Positions 1-5,498 of a stretch of DNA of 6,898 nt are shown in pieces; position 1 is the stretch's first letter, and each line of letters starts with the position of its first letter. Source of the stretch: a bacterium (GTDB lineage: Bacteria; Bacillota; Clostridia; Oscillospirales; Oscillospiraceae); assembly GCA_019424865.1 (NCBI GenBank), contig JAHYYS010000090.1, positions 1 to 6,898 of the forward strand, written 5' to 3'. Below the pieces are notes generated by a model. It was not told the origin of the DNA. It saw only the letters and a list, made by a program, of their open reading frames with translations, and searched no databases. The position numbers and the translations under genes are program-made.

Positions 1-399
1 GGCGTCCTTGGTGGCCTGACGCTGGGCGTCGGTGAAGTAGGCGGGGACGGTGATAACCGCCTCGGTGACCGGCTGGCCCAGATAGGCCTCGGCGTCCGTC
101 TTCAGCTTCTGCAGAATCATGGCGCTGATCTCCTGGGGGGTGTACTTCTTGCCGTCGATGGTTACCTTATAGTCAGAGCCCATCTCACGCTTGATGGAGA
201 TGACGGTCCGGTCGGGGTTGGTGATGGCCTGGCGCTTGGCCACCTGGCCCACCATGCGCTCGCCGTCCTTGGAGAACGCCACCACAGAGGGGGTGGTCCG
301 GTTGCCTTCCGCGTTGGGGATGACCACGGCGTCGCCGCCCTCCATCACAGCCACACAGCTATTTGTTGTACCTAAGTCGATACCGATAATCTTAGACAT
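1..399 (-). CDS. dnaK: DnaK (Hsp70 chaperone), N-terminal part, runs off left edge
   Basis: Encodes the first 133 residues of the cytoplasmic ATP-dependent chaperone DnaK, which folds and protects client proteins with DnaJ and GrpE. The reading frame is open from the ATG at 399-397 to base 1, so the 3' end lies outside the window. Visible landmarks are the phosphate-binding loop GIDLGTTNSCVAV (residues 6-18), TPSVVAF (36-42), and VTEAVITVPAYFTDAQRQAT (111-130), all part of the nucleotide-binding domain. Between SIKREMGSDYKV and PQEISAMILQK the protein lacks the insertion of about 23 residues seen in E. coli DnaK, the Gram-positive Hsp70 pattern. The Shine-Dalgarno GGAGGA (413-408) lies 8 nt before the ATG. 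The first 15 or so codons are AT-rich (TTA, ACA, ACA, AAT) in contrast to the GC-rich body, as expected for an efficiently translated gene. It is the last gene visible of the hrcA operon. Identity is certain. Confidence 0.98.
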   Translation of the reverse strand, partial: MSKIIGIDLGTTNSCVAVMEGGDAVVIPNAEGNRTTPSVVAFSKDGERMVGQVAKRQAITNPDRTVISIKREMGSDYKVTIDGKKYTPQEISAMILQKLKTDAEAYLGQPVTEAVITVPAYFTDAQRQATKDA

Positions 400-449
400 A
401 ATGCAATTCCTCCATCTATTTTGAAAAGTTTATGTTTTAACGAATTGAG

Positions 450-593
450 TTAGAAAATCATGAAAAACGCGATGAAATAAAACACAAGAGAGAAGCAGAA
501 CAGAAGGCACGCGGCAAACCGCAGGGAATAGGCGGCAAAATTCTGATAAAAGCGCTGTCCGCGGTGCGGTCTGCGGGGCTGCTGTTTTCCCAC
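450..593 (-). CDS. Small single-pass membrane protein between grpE and dnaK (hypothetical)
   Basis: Not a family I recognise. A 47-codon frame starts at GTG (593-591) and stops at TAA (452-450). An AAGGAGG Shine-Dalgarno (607-601) sits exactly 7 nt upstream, as good as any in the window. The product has a polar, basic N-terminus of about 19 residues (K3, R7, R8, H10, R11, R14) followed by one hydrophobic stretch, about residues 26-47, rich in Phe, Leu, Cys and Ile, ending FFMIF at the C-terminus. The positive-inside rule predicts N-in orientation. It begins 29 nt after grpE and ends 50 nt before dnaK on the same strand, so it should share the HrcA/CIRCE-controlled transcript. An ATG in another frame (600-598) gives 56 codons, but it abuts the Shine-Dalgarno with no spacing. 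Function unknown; a membrane stress or quality-control role would be speculation from location only. Confidence 0.6.
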   Translation of the reverse strand: MGKQQPRRPHRGQRFYQNFAAYSLRFAACLLFCFSLVFYFIAFFMIF

Positions 594-600
594 GGCACAT

Positions 601-607
601 CCTCCTT
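601..607 (-). promoter_or_regulatory. Strong Shine-Dalgarno of the small ORF
   Basis: On the minus strand the sequence reads AAGGAGG, then 7 nt, then GTG (593-591). It lies in the 29-nt gap after the grpE stop codon (625-623). It is too far from dnaK, which has its own GGAGGA at 413-408, so it is the main evidence that the intervening small frame is translated. It also decides between the GTG frame and an overlapping ATG frame at 600-598 that has no room after the site. Confidence 0.7.
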
Positions 608-622
608 CCAGGGTCGGTCCGG

Positions 623-1198
623 TCAGTTGGCTACCTTCACCATGGCGAACCGGATGACCTTCTCGCCGCACTGGAAGCCGGCCTGGAAGACCTCGGCCAC
701 GGTGTTCTCGCCCAGGCTCTCGTCCTCCACATGCATCACCGCATTGTGGAGATTGGGGTCAAAGGTCTGGCCCAGGGCCGGAATCTCGGTGATCCCCAGC
801 TTGGCCAGGATGTCCTTCAGCTGGGTCATGGTCATCTCCACGCCCTTCTTGAAGGCCTCGTCGGCGGTGTCCTGCTTCAGGGCCCGCTCCAGATTGTCAT
901 ACACCGGGAGGAAGGCCGCGGCGGTCTCCGCCTTGGAATCGGTCCAGGCCGACTCCTTTTCCTTTGCAGTGCGCTTGCGGTAGTTGTCATACTCTGCGGC
1001 CAGCCGCAGATACTTGTCCTCCTGCCGGGCCACCTGGTCCTTCAGGGACTCCAGCTCGGTCAGCAGGGGATCGGCGGTCTGTTCCGGCTGCGCCTGGGGC
1101 GCATCCTGCTCCCCCTCGGGCTGGGCGGCCGGGGCCTGCTGCTCCTGCACGTCCTCCGCCTGCCCCTTGTTCTGATTGTTCTTATCCTTTTTGCTCAC
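623..1198 (-). CDS. grpE: GrpE, nucleotide exchange factor of DnaK
   Basis: A 191-residue cytoplasmic homodimeric co-chaperone that releases ADP from DnaK and thereby resets the chaperone cycle. The N-terminal 42 residues are a low-complexity Gln/Ala/Pro/Glu-rich tail, followed by the long coiled-coil helix (about 45-90, with EYDNYRKRTAKEKE) and the C-terminal beta domain. The family signature is clear: GQTFDPNLHNAVMHVED (143-159), then VAEVFQAGF and VIRFAMVKVAN at the end. In the last motif most family members have RPAMV; here the proline is Phe184. The start is GTG (1198-1196), supported by AAGGAG at 1213-1208 with 9 nt spacing. It begins 20 nt after the hrcA stop, so it is translated from the same transcript. 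Length is typical of the family. Identity is secure. Confidence 0.97.
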   Translation of the reverse strand: MSKKDKNNQNKGQAEDVQEQQAPAAQPEGEQDAPQAQPEQTADPLLTELESLKDQVARQEDKYLRLAAEYDNYRKRTAKEKESAWTDSKAETAAAFLPVYDNLERALKQDTADEAFKKGVEMTMTQLKDILAKLGITEIPALGQTFDPNLHNAVMHVEDESLGENTVAEVFQAGFQCGEKVIRFAMVKVAN

Positions 1199-1218
1199 GG
1201 CTGTGCGCTCCTTTTATC

Positions 1219-2286
1219 TTATTCCTCGCCGTCCTTGTCCTCCTGGGCCGGGGGCAGTTCCCCCTTGCCGAACATCCGGGTCAGGCTGTCGGCAAAGTAG
1301 GACAGGCGGGCGGTCACCTTGGCGTAGTCCATTCGGGTGGGGCCCACCACGCCGATTACGCCCTTCATGTTGTCTCCGATGTCATAGCTGGCCATGACCA
1401 CGCTGGTATCCTTCAGGACCTCGCTCACGTTTTCCGGCCCAATAAGGATGTTCATGTTCTTCCCGCTGTCCATGGTCATGGGCAGCTTGGAGGCGTCCTT
1501 ATCCTCTGAGAGATAGGTCATCAGAGGCTTTGCCTTATCCAGACTGTAATACTCCGGGTGCTCCAGCAGGTGGGTGATGCCGGCCGTGTGGATCTTCTGC
1601 TGGCACTGCTCGGCAATGACCTCTTCTGCAAAGCTCACCACCATGGAAATCAGCTCAAAGGCGCCGGGGGCGGTGCGGGTCTCCATCTTGTCCAGCGTCC
1701 GCTCCATCTCCTCCTGGGTCAGGCCCACAAAGGAGCTGTTCAGTACGGCGGAGAGCATCTGCAGCTGGGGCTCGGACACCTTGTCCGGCATGCGGATCAG
1801 CTTGTTTTTCACCACGCTGTTGTCCGTCATCACCACCGCGATGAAGGAGTCCTCCTCCACCAGCAGCAGGTCAAAGCGCTTGACCGTCACCCGCTCCTTG
1901 GCCGCCGCCGCCGTAAAGACGGGGTAGTCGCTGATCTGGGAGAGTACCTTGCCCGCCCGGTCAATCACCCGGTCCAGCTCCTCCATTTTCAGGTTCAGCG
2001 CCTGGTTGATGCGCTCGGTCTCCTGAATGGTGAGCTGCTGGCGGCCCATCAGCTCGTTGACATAGAGCCGGTAGCCCGCCGGCGAGGGAATCCGGCCGGC
2101 AGAGGTATGGGGCTGCTCCAGCAGGCCCATCTCCGTCAGGTCAGACATCTCATTGCGGATGGTGGCGGTGGACACATCCAGCCCGGCCCGTTCGGCCACG
2201 GCCTTGGAGCCCACCGGCTCGGCGGTGGCAATATAGGTTTCCACAATGGCCCGCAGAATTCTCTTCTTTCGGTCCGTCAAGCCCAT
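1219..2286 (-). CDS. hrcA: HrcA, heat-inducible CIRCE repressor
   Basis: Transcriptional repressor of class I heat-shock genes. In the family it binds the CIRCE operator as a dimer and depends on GroEL for folding, giving feedback on chaperone supply. The 355-residue product starts with GLTDRKKRILRAIVETYI. The DNA-binding winged helix-turn-helix follows (VSTATIRNEMSDLTEMGLL, 38-56, and HTSAGRIPSPAGYRLYV, 60-76). The dimerisation/GAF-like domain ends in GVVGPTRMDYAKVTARLSYFA. I chose the ATG at 2286-2284 because it matches the usual family N-terminus and is preceded by GGAAGGTG with 6 nt spacing. The frame extends upstream by 19 basic residues to an ATG at 2343-2341, but that codon lies inside CIRCE, a few bases from the predicted transcript start, with no Shine-Dalgarno. 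It is the first gene of the operon and negatively autoregulated through CIRCE. Confidence 0.97.
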   Translation of the reverse strand: MGLTDRKKRILRAIVETYIATAEPVGSKAVAERAGLDVSTATIRNEMSDLTEMGLLEQPHTSAGRIPSPAGYRLYVNELMGRQQLTIQETERINQALNLKMEELDRVIDRAGKVLSQISDYPVFTAAAAKERVTVKRFDLLLVEEDSFIAVVMTDNSVVKNKLIRMPDKVSEPQLQMLSAVLNSSFVGLTQEEMERTLDKMETRTAPGAFELISMVVSFAEEVIAEQCQQKIHTAGITHLLEHPEYYSLDKAKPLMTYLSEDKDASKLPMTMDSGKNMNILIGPENVSEVLKDTSVVMASYDIGDNMKGVIGVVGPTRMDYAKVTARLSYFADSLTRMFGKGELPPAQEDKDGEE

Positions 2287-2329
2287 CTGTTTCACCTTCC
2301 GTTCCTTCCTCCGCTTGATTTGCTCGGTT

Positions 2330-2356
2330 TTAGCACTCATCATCCCTGAGTGCTAA
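2330..2356 (-). promoter_or_regulatory. CIRCE operator (HrcA binding site)
   Basis: TTAGCACTC, 9 nt, GAGTGCTAA: a perfect match to the CIRCE consensus on both arms. It overlaps the predicted transcription start of the hrcA promoter and ends 43 nt before the chosen hrcA start codon. It is the only copy in the window; none precedes grpE, the small ORF or dnaK, so these are controlled through the upstream promoter. Confidence 0.97.
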
Positions 2357-2360
2357 ATAT

Positions 2361-2389
2361 AATGTACCACCCGTCTCTGAAATTGTCAA
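2361..2389 (-). promoter_or_regulatory. Sigma-A-type promoter of the hrcA operon
   Basis: On the minus strand a perfect -35 box TTGACA (2389-2384) is followed by 17 nt and a -10-like TACATT (2366-2361, 4 of 6 to consensus). The sequence upstream of the -35 (about 2391-2420) is AT-rich and could act as an UP element. The predicted start near 2354 falls inside CIRCE, so bound HrcA would block initiation. The -10 is the weak point; TATATT at 2361-2356 is an alternative but gives a 22-nt spacer. Confidence 0.75.
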
Positions 2390-2451
2390 TAGTTAGATTA
2401 TGAATTTATTTTAAACAAAAGGCCCCCGGTTTTGTTCCGGTTTTTCTTCGC

Positions 2452-2488
2452 ACCGGCGGCAATTTACTGCTAAATTTCTTCCGCCGGT
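2452..2488. repeat. Bipartite perfect inverted repeat in the hrcA/hemW intergenic region
   Basis: Outer arms ACCGGCGG (2452-2459) and CCGCCGGT (2481-2488) are exact reverse complements. Inside them AATTTA (2461-2466) and TAAATT (2471-2476) form a second perfect stem around a CTGC loop. One and four unpaired bases separate the stems. No T-run follows on either strand, so it is not a standard terminator. It lies 62 bp behind the hrcA -35 and 80 bp behind the hemW -35, upstream of both promoters. Confidence 0.6.
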
Positions 2489-2568
2489 CCAGGTCCGCAG
2501 ACAGGCCGCCCGTCCCCCTCCGCTCCCCTTCCCCGGGGCCGTCCGGCTTCCCCGCTTCAACCCGGTAC

Positions 2569-2596
2569 TTGCAAATCCGCCGGGGCCGGGTATAAT
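2569..2596 (+). promoter_or_regulatory. Sigma-A-type promoter of hemW
   Basis: TTGCAA (2569-2574), 16 nt, TATAAT (2591-2596). The -10 is perfect. The predicted start near 2603 gives a short leader that contains the AAGGAGG of hemW, and it makes an in-frame GTG at 2603 impossible as a normal start. Confidence 0.8.
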
Positions 2597-2613
2597 GTTT
2601 CTGTGTCACAAGG

Positions 2614-2620
2614 AAGGAGG
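2614..2620 (+). promoter_or_regulatory. Shine-Dalgarno that fixes the hemW start
   Basis: AAGGAGG, 9 nt before the ATG at 2630. It places the start at 2630 rather than at the in-frame GTG at 2603, which would put this site inside the coding sequence. Confidence 0.85.
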
Positions 2621-2629
2621 CTGCCCGCC

Positions 2630-3877
2630 ATGCTGGGACATAAAAAAAATACCGTGCCCAAGGCTTCCCATTCGGGCAAGCTGGGCATTTATATCCATAT
2701 TCCCTTCTGCCGCAGCAAGTGCGACTACTGCGACTTCTACTCTCTGGCCGGCCGCGAGGAACAGATGGACCGCTATCAAAAGGCGCTGCTGGCCCATATC
2801 CGGGAGACCGCGCCCCTGGCCCAGGGCATCGGGGTGGACAGCGTCTATTTCGGCGGCGGCACCCCCAGCTTCTATGGGGACAGGCGCCTGCGTGAGGTGC
2901 TCTCCCTTCTGGAAAAGCAGTTCTCCCTGGACCGGGACGCGGAGATCACCCTGGAGGCCAACCCGGACAGCGTGGACCTGAAGAGCCTGCGGCGGCTGCG
3001 GAAGGCCGGCTTCAACCGCATCTCCCTGGGGATGCAGTCGGCCCAGCCCCAGGAGCTGGCCGATGTCCACCGGCCTCACACCCCCGCCCAGACGGACCAG
3101 GCCGTGACCGCGGCCAAAAAAGCGGGCTTTCGCAACCTGTCCCTGGATCTCATCTACGGCCTTCCCGGCCAGACTATGGACAGCTGGAAGGCCACGGTGG
3201 AGCACGCCCTCTCCCTGATTCCCCAGCACCTGTCCTGCTATGGTTTAAAGGTAGAGGAGGGCACCCCTCTGGCCCGCCGGGTGGAGGCGGGGGAGGTTCT
3301 GCCCGACGACGACATGCAGGCCGACCTGTACCTGTGGACGGTGGGGCGGCTGGATCGGGCGGGCTATCCCCAGTATGAAATTTCCAACTTTGCCAAGCCG
3401 GGCTATGAATCCCGGCATAACCTGCGCTACTGGCTCACCCGGCCCTATATCGGCTTCGGCCCCGGGGCCCACTCCGACTTCGGCGGGCGGCGGTACTCCT
3501 TTGTCCGGGATCTGGACGCCTATATTGACGGAGTGCTCAGCGGCGGGGCCATCATCGACAGCGAGGAGCTGATTCCCCAGCGGGAGCGGGGCGGGGAATA
3601 TCTGATGCTCCGCCTGCGCACCGTCCAGGGCATCGAGGAGTGGGAGTACCGCAACGCCTACTGCCTGGACTTCGCCCCCCTGGAGCGGCGGCTGACACAG
3701 TTCCAGGCCCAGGGCTGGGCGGAGCAGACCCCTGAGGGGCGCTGGCGTCTGACGCCCAAGGGCTTTCTGGTGTCCAACCAGCTCATCGGCGATTTGATGG
3801 AGCGGCAGGAGCGGGCGGATCTGGCCGACGTCCTCTCCCGCGCCCGGCGGCAGTACGGCGCGCCGCCCACCTGCTGA
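2630..3877 (+). CDS. hemW: HemW-family radical SAM protein (heme chaperone)
   Basis: A 415-residue radical SAM protein of the HemW family, often misnamed oxygen-independent coproporphyrinogen III oxidase. Characterised HemW proteins bind heme and deliver it to membrane respiratory enzymes. The radical SAM cluster motif is C27-x3-C31-x2-C34 within YIHIPFCRSKCDYCDF, the HemW form rather than that of HemN. The SAM-binding GGGTPS is at 75-80. LEANPDS, RISLGMQS, LDLIYGLPGQT, YEISNFA and RHNLRYW follow in family order. The C-terminal HemN_C-like domain runs from about GGEYLMLRLR to SNQLIGDLM. The N-terminus carries about 18 extra residues before GIYIHIPFC. It has its own promoter and stands divergent from hrcA; in B. 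subtilis hemW lies upstream of hrcA in the same direction. Whether this organism makes or takes up heme cannot be told from the window. Confidence 0.93.
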   Translation: MLGHKKNTVPKASHSGKLGIYIHIPFCRSKCDYCDFYSLAGREEQMDRYQKALLAHIRETAPLAQGIGVDSVYFGGGTPSFYGDRRLREVLSLLEKQFSLDRDAEITLEANPDSVDLKSLRRLRKAGFNRISLGMQSAQPQELADVHRPHTPAQTDQAVTAAKKAGFRNLSLDLIYGLPGQTMDSWKATVEHALSLIPQHLSCYGLKVEEGTPLARRVEAGEVLPDDDMQADLYLWTVGRLDRAGYPQYEISNFAKPGYESRHNLRYWLTRPYIGFGPGAHSDFGGRRYSFVRDLDAYIDGVLSGGAIIDSEELIPQRERGGEYLMLRLRTVQGIEEWEYRNAYCLDFAPLERRLTQFQAQGWAEQTPEGRWRLTPKGFLVSNQLIGDLMERQERADLADVLSRARRQYGAPPTC

Positions 3878-3976
3878 GCGGCCCGGGCGGCCGTGCTTCA
3901 CAGTTCAAAATTTCCCGCTCCTTTTTGCCCCGCATCCGTCTTTTTTTACAATTCGTTTGGCGCGGCGTAAATTTCA

Positions 3977-4005
3977 TTGCCACTTGGGCATAATAGTGCT
4001 ATAAT
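3977..4005 (+). promoter_or_regulatory. Sigma-A-type promoter of murA
   Basis: TTGCCA (3977-3982), exactly 17 nt, TATAAT (4000-4005). The -10 is perfect and the -35 matches at 5 of 6. The predicted start is near 4012, leaving a leader of about 100 nt before murA. The rest of the 236-nt hemW-murA gap (3878-3976) holds a short GC-rich dyad after hemW and two T-runs, but no hairpin followed directly by a T-run. Confidence 0.85.
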
Positions 4006-4011
4006 ATATGC

Positions 4012-4113
4012 GGTTTATCGTGCCCTGCTGAAAAGCGGGGCTGATTTTTGACTTACATATGGCGTCAGCCGTATATTCTATAGATTCCTTTTGAATCAAA
4101 GAGGGTGCATTAT
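4012..4113 (+). promoter_or_regulatory. Structured 5' leader of murA, possible attenuator
   Basis: Three hairpins fit between the promoter and the start codon. The first pairs GCCCTGCT (4022-4029) with AGCGGGGC (4034-4041) around a GAAA tetraloop, with one G-U pair, and is followed by TGATTTTTG, a weak U-tract. The second pairs ATATGGC (4057-4063) with GCCGTAT (4068-4074) around GTCA. The third pairs GATTC (4083-4087) with GAATC (4093-4097), just before the Shine-Dalgarno-like AGAGGGTG (4100-4107). GGCTGA (4039-4044) is also perfectly complementary to TCAGCC (4065-4070), a pairing that excludes the first two hairpins. I do not recognise a known riboswitch class. Regulation is inferred from structure only. 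Confidence 0.45.
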
Positions 4114-5409
4114 TTGACCAAGTATCAGATCCAGGGAGGGTTCCCCCTCCGCGGCACCATTGAAATCAGCGGGGCCAAAAATGCCGCCGTTGCCATCATC
4201 CCCGCCGCCCTTCTGGTGGACGGGGTCTGCCGTATTGAAAATATTCCCCAAATCAGCGACGTAACCCTGATCCTTCAGATCCTGCGGGAGCTGGGCGCCG
4301 AGGTCCGCACCGTCAACCGCACCACGGTGGACGTGGACTGCTCCCACATCCGCAACCGTCAGGTCCCCTATGAGCTGGCCCGGAAAATCCGTGCCAGCTA
4401 CTATCTGGTCGGCGCCCTGCTGGGCCGCTTCGGCTGGGCGGAAGTCCCCCTGCCCGGCGGCTGCGATCTGGGCGGCCGGCCCATCGATCAGCACATCAAG
4501 GGCTTTGTGGCCATGGGGGCCGACGTGGACGTGCGCAACGGCCTGATCTGCGCCCAGGTGCCCGGCGGCGGCCGGCTCACCGGCGGGCAGGTCTATCTGG
4601 ATATGGTGTCCGTGGGGGCCACCATGAATATCATGCTCTCCGCCGCCCTGGCCAACGGCATGACCATCATCGAAAACGCCGCCAAGGAGCCCCACATTGT
4701 GGACCTGGCCAACTTCCTCAACTCCATGGGGGCCGACATCATGGGCGCCGGCACCGACGTGATCAAGATCCGCGGCGTGGAGCGCCTGCGGGGCGGCAGC
4801 TATTCCATCATCCCCGACCAGATCGAGGCGGGCACCTATATGGCCGCCGTGGCCGCCGCCGGGGGCGAGGTGCTGATTAAAAACGTCATCCCCAAGCACC
4901 TGGACTGCATCACCGCCAAGCTGGTGGAGATGGGCGTGGACGTGGAGGAGCACGACGACGCCGTGCTGGTGCGCCGCTGCGGCCCCATCAGCCGGGTCAA
5001 TGTCAAAACCATGCCCTATCCCGGCTTCCCCACTGATATGCAGCCCCAGATTGCCGCGGTGCTGTGTCTGGCCCACGGGACCAGCGTCCTCACCGAGGGG
5101 GTCTGGGACAACCGCTACCGCTACGTGGATGAGTTCCGCCGCATGGGGGCCCAGATTCAGGTGGACGGCAAGGTAGCCGTCATCGAGGGCGTGGAAAAGC
5201 TCACCGGCGCCCCTGTCCACGCCTGCGACCTGCGGGCGGGGGCCGCCATGGTCATTGCCGGTCTGGCGGCCCAGGGCGTCACGGAGATCGACGGCGTCTA
5301 TCACATTGAGCGCGGCTATGAAACCCTGGTGGAAAAGCTCTCCGGCGTGGGGGCCCATATCCGCACCATCACGGTGCCTGACGAGGACGCCAAGGCCCAG
5401 GCGGGCTGA
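4114..5409 (+). CDS. murA: MurA, UDP-N-acetylglucosamine 1-carboxyvinyltransferase
   Basis: Transfers enolpyruvate from PEP to UDP-GlcNAc in the cytoplasm, the first committed step of peptidoglycan synthesis; fosfomycin alkylates its active-site cysteine. The 431-residue protein has the two-lobed EPSP-synthase-like fold. Visible residues are SGAKN with K22 and N23, R93 in KIRAS, the catalytic Cys117 in PGGCDLGGRPID, D308 in FPTDMQ and R400 in YHIERGYE. Cys117 is present, so the family-typical fosfomycin target is intact. I chose TTG at 4114: it puts K22/N23 exactly at the E. coli positions and follows AGAGGGTG by 6-8 nt. The in-frame GTG at 4105 lies inside that site and has none of its own. 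Firmicutes often carry two MurA paralogues; which one this is cannot be told here. It is followed by walJ after 89 nt. Confidence 0.95.
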   Translation: MTKYQIQGGFPLRGTIEISGAKNAAVAIIPAALLVDGVCRIENIPQISDVTLILQILRELGAEVRTVNRTTVDVDCSHIRNRQVPYELARKIRASYYLVGALLGRFGWAEVPLPGGCDLGGRPIDQHIKGFVAMGADVDVRNGLICAQVPGGGRLTGGQVYLDMVSVGATMNIMLSAALANGMTIIENAAKEPHIVDLANFLNSMGADIMGAGTDVIKIRGVERLRGGSYSIIPDQIEAGTYMAAVAAAGGEVLIKNVIPKHLDCITAKLVEMGVDVEEHDDAVLVRRCGPISRVNVKTMPYPGFPTDMQPQIAAVLCLAHGTSVLTEGVWDNRYRYVDEFRRMGAQIQVDGKVAVIEGVEKLTGAPVHACDLRAGAAMVIAGLAAQGVTEIDGVYHIERGYETLVEKLSGVGAHIRTITVPDEDAKAQAG

Positions 5410-5427
5410 GCGGAACCGAGAGAAGCT

Positions 5428-5469
5428 GGGAGATAAGAGACGGGGTCTTGTGCCTGTCTTTTATCTCCC
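5428..5469 (+). repeat. Strong intercistronic hairpin between murA and walJ
   Basis: GGGAGATAAGAGAC (5428-5441) pairs with GTCTTTTATCTCCC (5456-5469) over 14 positions with a single G-U pair, around a 14-nt loop. The downstream side is not followed by a U-run. A direct repeat GTCTTGTG occurs in the loop (5445-5452) and just after the stem (5470-5477). An alternative pairing, AGACGGG (5438-5444) with CCCGTCT (5467-5473), would break the long stem. It ends 14 nt before the AAGGAG of walJ, so it may adjust the expression of walJ and rlmH relative to murA or protect mRNA ends; this is inference. Confidence 0.7.
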
Positions 5470-5498
5470 GTCTTGTGTGCAGGAAGGAGCGTGTTTCC

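Noticed and set aside
430..600. 56-codon frame from the ATG at 600 between grpE and dnaK
   Set aside because: The ATG directly abuts the AAGGAGG with no spacer; the overlapping GTG frame has ideal spacing and a coherent membrane-protein profile.
2287..2343. Longer HrcA starting at the tandem ATGs at 2343/2340 with a basic 19-residue extension
   Set aside because: These ATGs lie inside CIRCE, about 11 nt from the predicted transcript start, with no Shine-Dalgarno; the ATG at 2286 has one and matches the family N-terminus.
2406..2609. 67-residue minus-strand frame in the hrcA-hemW gap
   Set aside because: No Shine-Dalgarno, composition looks like antisense of GC-rich intergenic DNA, and it covers the hemW promoter and the inverted repeat.
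2603..2629. hemW starting at the in-frame GTG at 2603
   Set aside because: It coincides with the predicted transcription start, and AAGGAGG at 2614-2620 points to the ATG at 2630.
3878..3957. Intrinsic terminator after hemW (GC dyad near 3880 and T-runs at 3922-3926 and 3941-3947)
   Set aside because: The CGGCC/GGCCG dyad is only 5 bp and is about 30 nt or more away from any T-run, so the parts do not form a standard terminator.
4096..5358. Long antisense frame opposite murA, and similar long frames opposite grpE, hrcA, hemW, walJ and rlmH
   Set aside because: They mirror real genes in GC-rich DNA, are His/Gly/Ala-rich without family motifs, and lack ribosome sites.
5448..5498. Longer WalJ from the ATG at 5448
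   Set aside because: The codon lies in the loop of a strong hairpin without a ribosome site; the family N-terminus fits the ATG at 5499, which has AAGGAG at good spacing.
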